Assembly (NCBI GenBank): GCA_002733805.1 | Contig: NVXG01000047.1 | Location: 1 to 35,275 of the forward strand | Direction: 5' to 3' | From: Robiginitomaculum sp. | Lineage (GTDB): Bacteria > Pseudomonadota > Alphaproteobacteria > Caulobacterales > Maricaulaceae | Length of the DNA: 35,275 nt | In this document: piece after piece, positions 26,517 through 35,275 of the stretch | How positions within the stretch are numbered: position 1 is the stretch's first letter | Layout: each line of letters begins with the position of its first letter | The notes under the pieces: generated by a model | Seen by the model: the letters and a program-made list of their open reading frames with translations, nothing else | Databases searched by the model: none | What the model was told of the DNA's origin: nothing | Program-made: the position numbers and the translations under genes

Positions 26517-27023
26517 TCACTTCGAAAATCTGGCGAACAGTTTGGCAACCTGCTGATAGGTTTCATGCTTCCAACCGATGGTCATGCTCGGCACTTCAGT
26601 CAGATCAACCCATTTCCACTTATCAAATTCGGGCGGATGGTGCTTATCCAGTTTGATATGCCGGTTTTTGCCGGAAAACCGCATGGCAAACCACTTTTGT
26701 TTTTGCCCACGCCAACGCTTTCGTTTTGAGGGTGCCATATAAACATCATCCGGAAAATCATACGCCACCCAGCCTTTGATTTTGCCCATCAATTTTACAT
26801 GTTTGCGTTTGATGCCGGTTTCTTCGCGCAATTCACGATAGGCTGCGGCTAATGCCTTTTCGCCAGAATCAATCCCGCCTTGGGGAAACTGCCAACAACC
26901 CTTGCCACGCTCTCCAACCCGGCGGCAAATCAACACCTTGCCTTTTTTGTTAAACACAACCACCGCCGCATTGGGTCGGTGAAAGGCTAGGGTTTTTGCT
27001 GGTTTGTCTGCTTTGGCCATCAT
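26517..27023 (-). CDS. rppH: RNA pyrophosphohydrolase (Nudix)
   Basis: This is a 168-residue Nudix hydrolase that removes pyrophosphate from the 5' end of mRNA and so starts decay. The Nudix box is complete: GGIDSGEKALAAAYRELREETGI. Other RppH features are NAAVVVFNKKGKVLICRR, WQFPQGG, and WKWVDLTEVP. Two ATGs (27023 and 27020) are adjacent. It follows the deacetylase gene after three bases. Confidence 0.92.
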   Translation of the reverse strand: MMAKADKPAKTLAFHRPNAAVVVFNKKGKVLICRRVGERGKGCWQFPQGGIDSGEKALAAAYRELREETGIKRKHVKLMGKIKGWVAYDFPDDVYMAPSKRKRWRGQKQKWFAMRFSGKNRHIKLDKHHPPEFDKWKWVDLTEVPSMTIGWKHETYQQVAKLFARFSK

Positions 27024-27026
27024 GAC

Positions 27027-28241
27027 TTAGTGGTGCGATGCACCGGCGGGTTCCGGTGCATGTGCTGCTGTGGCATTGTTGGCTTTCTGGTTCCGCATTT
27101 TGATCACGGCGGATACCGGAGCCAGTTGATACCCCTTATCGCTCAAGGAACCGGTCCACTCTTTTAATTGCTTGATGGTCACCGGCCAAGAAAACCCTTT
27201 GCCGATTGCCGATCCGTTTTGAATGGCCATCGCCTCTAACCGCAATAATTGATCATCAATCGCCGCCACGGTCTGTTTGGCATCAATAATCCGGTCGGCA
27301 GTTGACCAGGTTAGTCCTTCTTTTTCGGCGACTTTGGTCAGTGATGAGCGCCGGGTTTCTCCGTCATACAGAAAATCAATTCCACGATGGTTTAACCCAC
27401 GAAAAATGGAAGCCAGAGCATGCTCGGACGCGGTCAGTTTTGAGCCCATATAATTGGTCACCCCAAAATAACCACTGGTCCGACTGAGCAACCATTCCAG
27501 TCGCCGGGTGTTTTCAGCCGAACTGGCCGTAGAGAGCAACGTATAGGGGCCGGGGTCCGTATCCGGATACCCAAATGGCTCCATTGGCAATTCAATCAGC
27601 ACTTCATGCCCAAAGGCTCGCGCTTGTGAAATCCAGGTTTGCAAGTCCGGCGTATAAGGCACGAATGACAAGGTCACTTCTGGGGGCAAATCTTCAATCG
27701 CTGCCATGGTCGTGCGCTTCATCATCCCCAGACCCCCAACCACCAGCGAAACCACTGGTTTTCCAGCTTCCAACTGGTAAGGACGCGCATAGGCCGTCGA
27801 TGGACGTTGACCGTCCGCTCCAATTTTGGGTAACAGGCCACCGGGACCGGGTTCGGTCAGACCAGCAATCGGCACCGGGCCAAGCGCATCGGCCGATTGT
27901 GGAATAACTGTTTGATGGGTTGCGGTTGGTTCATGCGCCGCAGCGCTTGGGTTGCTGGGCAATCCATGCACACCAGACAAGCTAGGTTCAGCATTGTGTG
28001 AGGTGATCGCAGATGGCCCGTGCGAATTGGCACTTTCGGGGCGCAACCCGGCATGCACACTGGCTGAATCAGCCAAAGAAGGCACGTTTAAGGAAACCAT
28101 GGGGCGGGCCGAACGATCAGAACCAAACAAGGCAATCGAACCCAAAACCGAACTGGTCAATGCAAACAGGGTAATACCCCCGACCAAATGCAAATTGATC
28201 GCTGGCAAAGGATTGGCCAAGGCCGTTGCAAATCGAGCCAT
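27027..28241 (-). CDS. Divergent polysaccharide deacetylase family protein (YibQ-like)
   Basis: The protein has 404 residues. One membrane anchor (about 15-40) is followed by a 130-residue low-complexity Ser/Ala/His/Pro linker. A divergent polysaccharide deacetylase domain follows, with VSLVVGGLGM, GHEVLIELPMEPFGYPDTDPGPYTL, YFGVTNYMGSKLTA and FLYDGET. The domain is usually found next to EnvC/CtpA-type cell-wall genes, as here. The true substrate is unknown. GGGAGA lies ten bases before ATG 28241. Confidence 0.88.
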   Translation of the reverse strand: MARFATALANPLPAINLHLVGGITLFALTSSVLGSIALFGSDRSARPMVSLNVPSLADSASVHAGLRPESANSHGPSAITSHNAEPSLSGVHGLPSNPSAAAHEPTATHQTVIPQSADALGPVPIAGLTEPGPGGLLPKIGADGQRPSTAYARPYQLEAGKPVVSLVVGGLGMMKRTTMAAIEDLPPEVTLSFVPYTPDLQTWISQARAFGHEVLIELPMEPFGYPDTDPGPYTLLSTASSAENTRRLEWLLSRTSGYFGVTNYMGSKLTASEHALASIFRGLNHRGIDFLYDGETRRSSLTKVAEKEGLTWSTADRIIDAKQTVAAIDDQLLRLEAMAIQNGSAIGKGFSWPVTIKQLKEWTGSLSDKGYQLAPVSAVIKMRNQKANNATAAHAPEPAGASHH

Positions 28242-28374
28242 TGAAAATCGATCTCCCGGGCATCGTTCGGATCAAAAACCGAACCCCAGAAAATCGATAC
28301 GGCAAGCCTGGTTAATAAAGCGGTAACAACTGGTCCGCCACCGGCGAATACGCAGCCGTTTTTTGCCCGGCCGA

Positions 28375-29736
28375 TTAGCCCTCAGTGACCACCAAATGTC
28401 CAGTCAAAACCAATTTACCAAGAATTTCCTTAGCCCGTTGCAATTGGTAATCTTCGCCTTCTGGATAATCCTCAGGAGGCATCTCGGCGGTGATCTCATC
28501 ATCATTTGCGTTGGTAACGCCTTCTTCGCCATTGGCGGCGGCCTCGTCGGCTTTGATTTGACGCGCTGCCTCGATTTCATTTTTCAAGGCGTTGGGCAAA
28601 TCAGCTTCGGTCAGACTGTGGTCTGGCTTATCAAATCTGCGGTGGGCAATTTCGATATCCGGGGTGATACCTGTAGCCTGAATCGAGCGGCCAGACGGCG
28701 TATAATACCGAGCCGTGGTCAAGCGCAGCGCACCATCACGACCCCCATTTAACGGGATCACGGTTTGCACCGATCCTTTGCCAAATGACTGCATGCCAAT
28801 CAGAGTCCCGCGCTCGCGATCCTGTATGGCACCCGCCACAATTTCGGAGGCTGAAGCCGAGCCAGCATTGACAATCACCACCATGGGTAGGCCATTTAAC
28901 TGGTCGCCTTTGCGAGCATTATAACGCTCAATATCCCGTGGATCACGACCTCGGGTGGAGACCACTTCGCCGCCATCCAGAAATAAGCCGGAAATTTCAA
29001 CGGCCTGATTGAGCAAGCCACCCGGATTATTCCGCAGGTCCAAAATCAACCCACGCATCGGACCAATTGATTCAGCTTTCATGCGGTCAATGGCTTCACG
29101 GGCCAATTTACCGGTGTTTTCATTAAAGATCGACACCCGCAAATAACCGATATTGTCATCTTCCAGACGCGATGTGACCGACCGGATGGTGATCACTTCA
29201 CGTACAATGGTGAAATCCAACGGATCGTCTTCACCTTTGCGAAGTATAGTAATGGTGATGGGCGAGCCGGGCGTTCCGCGCATTTGATCCACTGCATCAT
29301 TGAGCGATTCGCCTAAAATGGATTTGCCATTGATCCCGGTAATGAAGTCACCGGCTTCCACACCAGCCCGTGCGGCCGGTGTATCATCAATCGGTGTCAC
29401 GACCTCAACTGCGCCACGCCGCGTAGTTACTTCCAAGCCAAGACCGCCATATTCGCCACTGGATTGCACCTGCATGTCTTCAAAACTGCTGGGCGGCATA
29501 TAGCTGGAATGTGGATCCAATGATTTCAACATGCCTTGAATGGCCGCTTCAATCAGCTCCTGATCTTCGGATTCGGTCACATAATCAGAGCGCACCCGGG
29601 TCAGAATATCCCCAAACAAGGTCAGTTCTTCATAGGTTGTGCGGGTCGGCTCTGCGGATGCCACCTTGTAGGTCAGCCCAAGGCCGCCGATCATCATTCC
29701 GGCAAACGTTGCCAATACCAGTGTAAAATAGCGCAT
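28375..29736 (-). CDS. ctpA: Carboxy-terminal processing protease (S41 family)
   Basis: The 453-residue S41 protease has an N-terminal signal or anchor (MRYFTLVLATFAGMMIGGLGL). It has a PDZ domain at about 85-170 (GGLGLEVTTRRGAVEVVTPIDDTPA). The catalytic core has Ser in AGSASASEIVAGA and Lys in QSFGKGSVQT. It cleaves periplasmic proteins near their C-termini, and in alphaproteobacteria it lies next to envC. The last 60 residues are acidic and low-complexity. AGGA precedes the ATG at good spacing. Confidence 0.94.
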   Translation of the reverse strand: MRYFTLVLATFAGMMIGGLGLTYKVASAEPTRTTYEELTLFGDILTRVRSDYVTESEDQELIEAAIQGMLKSLDPHSSYMPPSSFEDMQVQSSGEYGGLGLEVTTRRGAVEVVTPIDDTPAARAGVEAGDFITGINGKSILGESLNDAVDQMRGTPGSPITITILRKGEDDPLDFTIVREVITIRSVTSRLEDDNIGYLRVSIFNENTGKLAREAIDRMKAESIGPMRGLILDLRNNPGGLLNQAVEISGLFLDGGEVVSTRGRDPRDIERYNARKGDQLNGLPMVVIVNAGSASASEIVAGAIQDRERGTLIGMQSFGKGSVQTVIPLNGGRDGALRLTTARYYTPSGRSIQATGITPDIEIAHRRFDKPDHSLTEADLPNALKNEIEAARQIKADEAAANGEEGVTNANDDEITAEMPPEDYPEGEDYQLQRAKEILGKLVLTGHLVVTEG

Positions 29737-29813
29737 TTTAATTCCTGTCTCTTAGCTGGACAAAAGTTTGCAAATCCCTGCAAATCCAATGCCAAACTTG
29801 TTTCCGTTCGTAT

Positions 29814-31055
29814 TTATCCTGCCTTTATGGCCTTTTTAAGCCAAGGTTCAGGGTCAAATGGTTGTCCCAACTTTCGAAATTCAAGATAAAACTCCGGGGC
29901 CGGTTTTCGCCGGTCCACCATCTTACCCACCGGTTCACCAGCCAAAACCGTTTGCCCTTTTACGACATAGGTCACAGCCAATCCGGAAAGAACCATATGG
30001 TAACCCTCTCCGACGTCGAGGATCAAGAGCCGACCATAATTTCGAAATTTCCCGGCAAAGGCAACTCTGGCATCATAAGGCGAAATAATCTGGGCTCGCC
30101 GCGAGGTGCGAATCACCATTCCGCCGATTTTATCCGGATTTTCTGCTTCCCCAAACCGAGCCAGGACCAAGCCTTGCACCGGCAATTCAAGTTGCCCCCG
30201 GCTGTCGGTGAAGCGACCGGTAGGCGAATGCCAAACCGGACCGAGGGATGCGACCAGTCGTTGTCGTCCCGGTTTTAGGCGCGGCGCCAAAACCGGCTGG
30301 CTGGGAGTTGCATTTGGTTTCAACGAAGGTGTGCTTTTTTGAGCCTCAGCCTCCAATTGGCGGATCAGTTCACGAACATTGGCCGCCCGTTCACTTAAAG
30401 TACGAACCTGATTAGAGGCCAGACGGGCATCGCCACGCAACTCGGTTTCCAGTTTTTGGCGCTGGCCCAACAAGGATTGCAATTGAACTTGCTCGATATC
30501 CAGCGCAGCCATTTGCTGCTCAAGTTCCTGTTGGCCCGTTTGGATTTCAACCCGAACCGCTTTCAACTCAATCAAAGATTTTTGCAAAGTCTTGGCCCGG
30601 CTTTGCAATTCCGGCGCAGTGGCTCCCAGCAGAATATTGGCCCGGACCGCAGCCAGCATATCACCGGCACTAACTGCCAGTGGTGGTGGCGGCGACATTT
30701 CGGATCGTTGCAAAGCAGCCAGCACTTGGCGCAAGGCCATTTGATCGGCCAACAGAGCTTTGGTTTGAACGGTTTCTTTTTGCTGTAAGCGAAACAGGTG
30801 ATCCTCAGCGATTACGCTGCGCTGATTTTGCTGGTCAATCCGCGCCGCAACATCAATCAAGCTCACCTGCAAATTTCGGATTTGGGTCTGAGTTCGTGTG
30901 GCTTTTTCTTCCAACAAGACTTGTCGAGTGCTAGCCTCATCACGCAGTTGTTCCAGTTGCTCGGCGTCTTCGCGGCCCTGCTGGGCCAGACCAGCCAGCG
31001 GAAATCCAATTGCGAAGGCCATTGCCAACCCAAGATATTTACTGCGGCGATTCAA
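29814..31055 (-). CDS. envC: EnvC-like murein hydrolase activator
   Basis: The protein has 413 residues: a signal peptide (NRRSKYLGLAMAFAIGFPLAGLAQ), a long coiled coil (about 30-245), and a C-terminal LytM/M23 domain (about 300-413). The catalytic zinc ligands of active M23 enzymes are not in place: where HxH is expected it reads EFYLEFR, and the HG strand is ILDVGEGY. This is the pattern of EnvC-type activators of amidases rather than hydrolases. The start is TTG 31055, overlapping the rlmH stop (TTGA); the next ATG (31022) would spoil the signal peptide. Confidence 0.85.
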   Translation of the reverse strand: MNRRSKYLGLAMAFAIGFPLAGLAQQGREDAEQLEQLRDEASTRQVLLEEKATRTQTQIRNLQVSLIDVAARIDQQNQRSVIAEDHLFRLQQKETVQTKALLADQMALRQVLAALQRSEMSPPPPLAVSAGDMLAAVRANILLGATAPELQSRAKTLQKSLIELKAVRVEIQTGQQELEQQMAALDIEQVQLQSLLGQRQKLETELRGDARLASNQVRTLSERAANVRELIRQLEAEAQKSTPSLKPNATPSQPVLAPRLKPGRQRLVASLGPVWHSPTGRFTDSRGQLELPVQGLVLARFGEAENPDKIGGMVIRTSRRAQIISPYDARVAFAGKFRNYGRLLILDVGEGYHMVLSGLAVTYVVKGQTVLAGEPVGKMVDRRKPAPEFYLEFRKLGQPFDPEPWLKKAIKAG

Positions 31056-31528
31056 GCATCACCGCGATGGTAAGGAGAATTGGTCAAGATCGAGATCGCC
31101 CGGTATATTTGTTCTGCGGCCATAACATGCACCAATTTATGCGGCCATGTCATCTTACCAAAACTTAAGACCAGATCAGCACTGGCCCGCGCCGGCCCAG
31201 CCCAACCATCGGCTGGACCAACCATGACGCAAATGGCTGGTGCGCCTTGCTCGCGCCACTGGTTGAGCTGCATCGCGAATTGCTGGGTGCTGATGTTCTG
31301 GCCGGTTTCATCCAACACGATCCGCTTGGCTCCTTTGGGTACGGCGGCCAGCGCCAATTGGGTGGCGGCAGCTGGTTCTATTCCAGCCCGTAAGGAAATT
31401 TCCTGACAAGAGACATTGCTGACGCCTAAGCTACGCCCTTGGCGCGCGGCTCGTTTTACATAATCACGAACCAGTTCGGTTTCTGGTCCGGCTTTTAATT
31501 TCCCGCAAATCAGCAGGGATAAAATCAT
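31052..31528 (-). CDS. rlmH: 23S rRNA (pseudouridine1915-N3)-methyltransferase RlmH
   Basis: This 158-residue SPOUT-class methyltransferase has the normal length. Matching features are the MILSLLICGKLKAGPE start, LDETGQNISTQQFA, ICVMVGPADGW and the C-terminal knot region LVHVMAAEQIYRAISILTNSPYHRG. It modifies helix 69 of 23S rRNA. It overlaps rsfS by four bases (ATGA) and envC by TTGA. Confidence 0.95.
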   Translation of the reverse strand: MILSLLICGKLKAGPETELVRDYVKRAARQGRSLGVSNVSCQEISLRAGIEPAAATQLALAAVPKGAKRIVLDETGQNISTQQFAMQLNQWREQGAPAICVMVGPADGWAGPARASADLVLSFGKMTWPHKLVHVMAAEQIYRAISILTNSPYHRGDA

Positions 31529-31923
31529 GCTTCGTCCGGTTGGTCAGGCAATGCGATCGACCAGATTTTTTCCAGATTGTAAAACTCTCTGACCTCGGGT
31601 CGAAACAGATGAACGATGACATCACCGGCATCCATCAATATCCAGTCGCCGCTCGACATGCCTTCGGTGGCAACCCGGCCTAAACCAACTTCTCTCAAAG
31701 CGCGCAATACATGATCGGCCAAGGCGGAGACATGGCGAACCGAACGGCCGGAAGCGATTACCAAATAATCGGCAACGGATGATTTTCCATCCAGATCAAT
31801 GGTTACAATATCTTCGGCTTTGTCATCATCGAGCGTTTTTTCAACCAATTGCATCAATTGCTTGGCGCTAAGCTCTGGCATTTCGTTATCAGGTGTGTCG
31901 TTGGCTTTCTGGGAATTTTCCAT
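31525..31923 (-). CDS. rsfS: Ribosome silencing factor RsfS
   Basis: The protein has 132 residues from ATG 31923; a TTG at 31935 would add four. RsfS (DUF143/Iojap) binds ribosomal protein L14 and blocks subunit joining in starvation. Recognisable strings are DIVTIDLDGKSSVADYLVIASGRSVRHVSALADHV and GDWILMDAGDVIVHLF. It lies downstream of nadD and upstream of rlmH, the standard order. Confidence 0.95.
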   Translation of the reverse strand: MENSQKANDTPDNEMPELSAKQLMQLVEKTLDDDKAEDIVTIDLDGKSSVADYLVIASGRSVRHVSALADHVLRALREVGLGRVATEGMSSGDWILMDAGDVIVHLFRPEVREFYNLEKIWSIALPDQPDEA

Positions 31924-31992
31924 TTTAGTTTGCAATACTTGCCTTGTTTTAAGTGAACCGGCAGGGCTTCTATCACAAGCTCTGTCCGGACG

Positions 31993-32604
31993 CTATGCAT
32001 CAATGCCCCGCAATGCAGTTGATGACAACTCATTATATGGCGCATTTAAGTACACCCAGGCCGGGGCTGAACGGGTGGCCAGCCCACGAGCCGCATCTTC
32101 TGGCAATCGGGCCGTGGCATATTGGCGGGCGAAGCGGGACAGTCTGGCTTTGATCGGATCCCCCGGACGAGCCAGCACTGCAATGGGAACCAGCTCGGCA
32201 ATTTGCTGCCAGTCGCGCCACAGATGAAAATGACGCAGATTATCGGCACCGATCAGCCAGACAAAACGCACACCGGGCCAGCGGGCCACAAACCCAAGCA
32301 ACGTATCCAGCGAATAGCGGGTGCCAAACGCCATTTCACTCTCGCACACCAATTGGTTCGGCAAGCGCGCTGTGATGGCCAGAGCGCTTGCTACCCGTTG
32401 TTCATACTCGCCCCAATCGGCGCGATCCTTTAGCGGGTTACCCGGAGAAACCAGCCAAAGCACCCGATCCAGCCCCAGACGTTTTCTAGCTGTTTCAGCC
32501 AAATGGACATGACCGGCATGGGCCGGATTGAAACTCCCCCCAAACAGACCCACCACCATGCCGCTGCATAAAGGTTCCAGTTTGGACTTTGCGGAAGTAT
32601 TCAT
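31993..32604 (-). CDS. nadD: Nicotinate-nucleotide adenylyltransferase
   Basis: This 203-residue nucleotidyltransferase makes deamido-NAD from nicotinate mononucleotide and ATP. The HxGH-type motif is in GLFGGSFNPAHAGHVHLAE near residue 20, and WLIGADNLRHFHLWRDW is typical of NadD. It starts eight bases after the stop of the chimeric proA remnant. Confidence 0.94.
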   Translation of the reverse strand: MNTSAKSKLEPLCSGMVVGLFGGSFNPAHAGHVHLAETARKRLGLDRVLWLVSPGNPLKDRADWGEYEQRVASALAITARLPNQLVCESEMAFGTRYSLDTLLGFVARWPGVRFVWLIGADNLRHFHLWRDWQQIAELVPIAVLARPGDPIKARLSRFARQYATARLPEDAARGLATRSAPAWVYLNAPYNELSSTALRGIDA

Positions 32605-32612
32605 AATTAACT

Positions 32613-33557
32613 CTAATCTGGTCGAACCTGACCGTCACCATCTACATAATAGGCATAGCTGGTCAATTGGGTCGCACCAACCGGCCCCCGAGCATGAAGC
32701 TTTCCGGTGGCAATGCCGATCTCGGCCCCGAAGCCAAATTCGCCACCGTCGGCGAACTGGGTCGAGGCATTGTGCAGCACAATGGCGCTATCGACACTTT
32801 GTTGGAAGGTTTTTGCGACGGCTCGATCATCGGTAATGATACAATCCGTATGGGCCGAGCCATAGTGCGCGATATGATCCATGGCCATTTGCAGATCATC
32901 GACCACGCGAATAGCCAGAATTGGCGCCAGAAACTCATGACCCCAATCACTGTCTGTTGCGGCAACGATCCGCGCATCCAGCGCCTGTGCCGCTTCGTCG
33001 CCGCGCATTTCACATCCCGCAGCATGTAAGTCATCAGCGATTTGCGGCAGGAGCGCCGCAGCACATGCCCGGTCAATCAACAAACACTCAGCGGCTCCAC
33101 ATATGCCGACTCGGCGCATTTTGGCATTCAAAACAATTTCACGAGCCATTTGGGGATTAGCCGCATGATGGACATAGACATGGCAAATGCCCTCCAAATG
33201 ACTCAGTACCGGGATGCGCGCCTCACGCTGCACCCGATCGACCAGTGATTTTCCACCGCGCGGGATCATCAGATCAAGCAACCCCCCCTGCCCGATTTCT
33301 ACCGATTCTGGTGCATTGCGCACTGACCTTGCCTTGCCATCTTTAACGTAGAGCAAATTACCGTTGCGTTCTGTCACCAGAAAATCGCCATTGGGAAGGA
33401 AACCAATGCCCCAGGGACTTTCTAGGCCGCCCAGAATTTTACTGACCTGAATAGTGCCCGCCGAAGACGTAATCGATCTTGCTCGGCTGAAAACCACCAA
33501 TCCAATGGTGGCCAAAACAACGGATAGTGAAATCACAACTAATATTTTACGACGCAT
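32613..33557 (-). pseudogene. Chimeric ORF: N-terminus of PQQ-type sugar dehydrogenase fused to C-terminal half of ProA
   Basis: The 314-residue frame from ATG 33557 has two unrelated parts. Residues 1-95 have a signal anchor ([20 protein letters not shown]) and the first blade of a soluble aldose dehydrogenase ([20 protein letters not shown], then IGQGGLLD). From about 33285 downward it becomes gamma-glutamyl phosphate reductase: [11 protein letters not shown], the catalytic Cys in [12 protein letters not shown], and [13 protein letters not shown] to the usual C-terminus. The ProA half that carries most of the NADPH-binding domain is missing, as is nearly all of the dehydrogenase. Both parts stay in one frame across the join, where the two families share similar LLDL/LIDL text. 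A deletion joining two co-directional genes is the simplest cause; an assembly error is possible. Neither activity is expected. Confidence 0.85.
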
Positions 33558-33721
33558 AAGCTGACTATACCCTGAGAATCCGTGAGAAAAACTATTTATC
33601 CGGCCTTCTGATAACCAAAAGTTTATCCTACGGCACCCATTGCGGGTTAGGACTTTTCTTTTTGTAACAGCTTGCCTAGGCTCAAAGTCGAACAAAATCA
33701 GTTCAATCAGGGAGAATGATT

Positions 33722-34915
33722 ATGAAAAAATTGCTTATGGCCACAACGGCTGCAGCACTGATGGCCGGGACAGCGTTTGCTGGCAGCCATTCAAACGAAG
33801 TTAAACTTGGCATTCTGATCGGCTTTACTGGCCCGATTGAATCGCTGACTGGCCCGATGGCGGCTGGTGCGGAAATGGCAATGGCCGAAGTGACCGCAAG
33901 TGGTGCCTTCATGGGCGGTGCCAAAGTCACGCCTTTGCGCGCTGACACCGGTTGTATCGACAATGGTCTGGCCACTGCCAACGCCGAACGTCTGATTGCC
34001 GAGGGTATCGCGGGCCTAATTGGTGGCGATTGTTCCGGTGTGACCGGCGCGATCCTGCAAAACGTCGCCATTCCAAATGGCATGGTGATGATTTCACCCT
34101 CTGCAACATCGCCCGGTCTGTCGACAATGGAAGACAACGGCCTGTTTTTCCGCACATCGCCGTCGGATGCCCGCGAAGGTCAGGTTATGGCAGACGTGCT
34201 GATGGATCGCGGGATTAAGTCGATCGCGCTGACCTACACCAACAACGACTATGGCAAAGGACTGGCAGAAGCGATTGTAGCCTCGTTTGAGGCGGCTGGT
34301 GGTGAAGTGACCATCAACGTGGCACATGAAGATGGCAAAGCCGATTATTCCGCAGAAGTTGGCGCACTTGCGTCTGCTGGTGGTGATATTCTGGTTGTCG
34401 CCGGATACCTTGACCAAGGTGGTTTGGGCATCATTCAGGCGTCGCTTGATAGCGGTGCGTTTGACACATTTGGTCTGCCCGGTGGCATGATCGGTGATTC
34501 ACTGCCGGAAAATGTTGGCCCAGATCTGAACGGTTCATTTGGTCAGATTGCCGGTTCCGGTGGTAAAGGTATCGACGCGATTGCGATGATGTCTAAAGAA
34601 GCCGGTTTTGACGGAACGTCGCCTTACGCTCCTGAATCCTACGATGCGGCTGCCTTGTTCATGTTCGCCATGCAGGCCGCCAACTCAACCGATCCTGCGG
34701 TATATGCCAGTAAAATCTTTGAGGTGGCCAATGCCCCCGGCGAAGAAATTTACCCTGGCGAACTGGCCAAAGGTCTTGAGATTCTCGCCGCTGGTGGTGA
34801 CATCGACTATGTCGGTGGCTCATCGGTTGAGCTGATCGGACCGGGCGAAAGCGCTGGTAACTATCGCGAAATCGAAGTTACAGACGGTAAAAACAAAACC
34901 GTTGCTTTCCGTTAA
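33722..34915 (+). CDS. Branched-chain amino-acid type ABC transporter substrate-binding protein
   Basis: The protein has 397 residues from ATG 33722, chosen because GGGAG at 33710-33714 is seven bases away; the ATG at 33716 is too close to it. A signal peptide (MKKLLMATTAAALMAGTAFAG) precedes a type I periplasmic binding protein of the LivK family. Strings include VKLGILIGFTGPIESLTGPMAAGAE, GGDCSGVTGAI and FFRTSPSDAREG. It binds an amino acid or a related small ligand; the actual ligand is not readable. The LivG-like ATPase gene follows. Confidence 0.92.
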   Translation: MKKLLMATTAAALMAGTAFAGSHSNEVKLGILIGFTGPIESLTGPMAAGAEMAMAEVTASGAFMGGAKVTPLRADTGCIDNGLATANAERLIAEGIAGLIGGDCSGVTGAILQNVAIPNGMVMISPSATSPGLSTMEDNGLFFRTSPSDAREGQVMADVLMDRGIKSIALTYTNNDYGKGLAEAIVASFEAAGGEVTINVAHEDGKADYSAEVGALASAGGDILVVAGYLDQGGLGIIQASLDSGAFDTFGLPGGMIGDSLPENVGPDLNGSFGQIAGSGGKGIDAIAMMSKEAGFDGTSPYAPESYDAAALFMFAMQAANSTDPAVYASKIFEVANAPGEEIYPGELAKGLEILAAGGDIDYVGGSSVELIGPGESAGNYREIEVTDGKNKTVAFR

Positions 34916-34936
34916 GACCAATCTATCCTGATAAAA

Positions 34937-34970
34937 AGACAGCCCGGACCTTAGATGGTTCGGGCTGTCT
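34937..34970 (+). terminator. Hairpin between binding-protein and ATPase genes
   Basis: AGACAGCCCGGACC pairs with GGTTCGGGCTGTCT over 14 positions with a single G-U pair, around loop TTAGAT. No U-tract follows, so this is more likely an mRNA-stabilising or attenuating hairpin than a full stop. Such hairpins are common after highly expressed binding-protein genes. Confidence 0.75.
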
Positions 34971-35012
34971 CATAATAATAATGCTGCGCAAAGTGGCTTA
35001 AGGGGGGATGCG

Positions 35013-35275
35013 ATGATCGTCGTTGAAGACGTACACAAGCATTTTGGCGGGTTCCACGCTGTTGATGGCGCAAGCCTGTCGATAGCTGAGGGATCAATCA
35101 CCGGGTTGATCGGGCCAAATGGTGCCGGGAAAACCACTTTGTTCAACGTGATCGCCGGGGTGTTACCTCCGACGTCCGGTCGCGTTTTGATGCAAGGCGA
35201 AGACGTCACCGGCCTGCCGCCGCATGAGCTTTTTCACAAAGGTCTGTTGCGCACATTCCAGATTGCCCATGAATT
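35013..35275 (+). CDS. LivG-like branched-chain amino-acid ABC transporter ATPase (cut by window edge)
   Basis: The first 87 residues are present, starting at ATG 35013 behind GGGGGG at 35002-35007. They show VVEDVHKHFGGFHAVDG, Walker A GPNGAGKTTLFN and PTSGRVLMQGEDVTG, as in LivG. It continues beyond the window and belongs with the preceding binding-protein gene; permease genes should follow. Confidence 0.9.
   Translation, partial: MIVVEDVHKHFGGFHAVDGASLSIAEGSITGLIGPNGAGKTTLFNVIAGVLPPTSGRVLMQGEDVTGLPPHELFHKGLLRTFQIAHE

Noticed and set aside
29814..31055. EnvC-like protein as an active M23 endopeptidase
   Set aside because: The zinc-binding histidines expected in an active enzyme are not present, so an activator role is more likely.
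33558..33695. 46-residue N-terminal extension of the chimeric ORF up to 33695
   Set aside because: It has no signal of coding, while ATG 33557 starts a proper signal anchor.
1..35275. CRISPR arrays, transposases, integrases, tRNA or rRNA genes
   Set aside because: None seen: no regularly spaced repeats, no recombinase-like proteins, and no cloverleaf-like stretch noticed in the gaps between genes.

Overview
This 35.3 kb window reads as chromosomal DNA of an alphaproteobacterium with moderate GC content. The support is gene content: the block nadD-rsfS-rlmH-envC-ctpA-yibQ-like-rppH, a SAM-II type riboswitch ahead of a metX-metB pair, a heme-dependent N-demethylase family (DUF3445) gene, a response regulator with an FGPDRR tail, and a Liv-type ABC transporter. 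I cannot name the species. A marine or free-living relative of Rhodospirillales, SAR116 or Kordiimonadales is a guess.

Region 1 (1-16 kb) looks like one surface-polysaccharide locus with a sulfation theme. It opens with cysD (carrying an unusual N-terminal DNA-binding-like domain) and a cysN-cysC fusion, which together make PAPS, the sulfate donor. Next come a thymidine-kinase-like/methyltransferase fusion and, on the opposite strand, an ABC-2 exporter pair (Wzt/Wzm type). A 1131-residue protein follows, joining a sulfotransferase-like domain, a coiled coil and two glycosyltransferase domains. Then come a short Wza-like export lipoprotein, a PPP-type phosphatase, a Wzc-like tyrosine kinase with a tyrosine-rich tail, an outer-membrane beta-barrel protein and a small secreted Ala/Gly-rich protein. 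The simplest reading is that PAPS feeds the sulfotransferase domain, the glycosyltransferases build the chain, the kinase/methyltransferase may cap or modify it, and the ABC-2, Wzc and Wza proteins export it.

Region 2 (16-25 kb) is mixed metabolism: an NAD-dependent epimerase with a MmcQ/YjbR protein, metX-metB behind the SAM-II candidate, tryptophanase divergent from a sodium:amino-acid symporter, a response regulator, and a secreted repeat protein with a peptidoglycan-binding domain.

Region 3 (25-33.6 kb) is a tight minus-strand run: nadD, rsfS, rlmH, envC, ctpA, divergent polysaccharide deacetylase, rppH, VanZ-like, DUF3445. At its upstream end, where alphaproteobacteria normally have proA, sits a chimeric ORF. 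It fuses the N-terminus of a PQQ-type sugar dehydrogenase to the C-terminal half of ProA, which suggests a deletion (or an assembly join).

Region 4 (33.7 kb to the end) holds a branched-chain amino-acid type binding protein and the start of its LivG-like ATPase.
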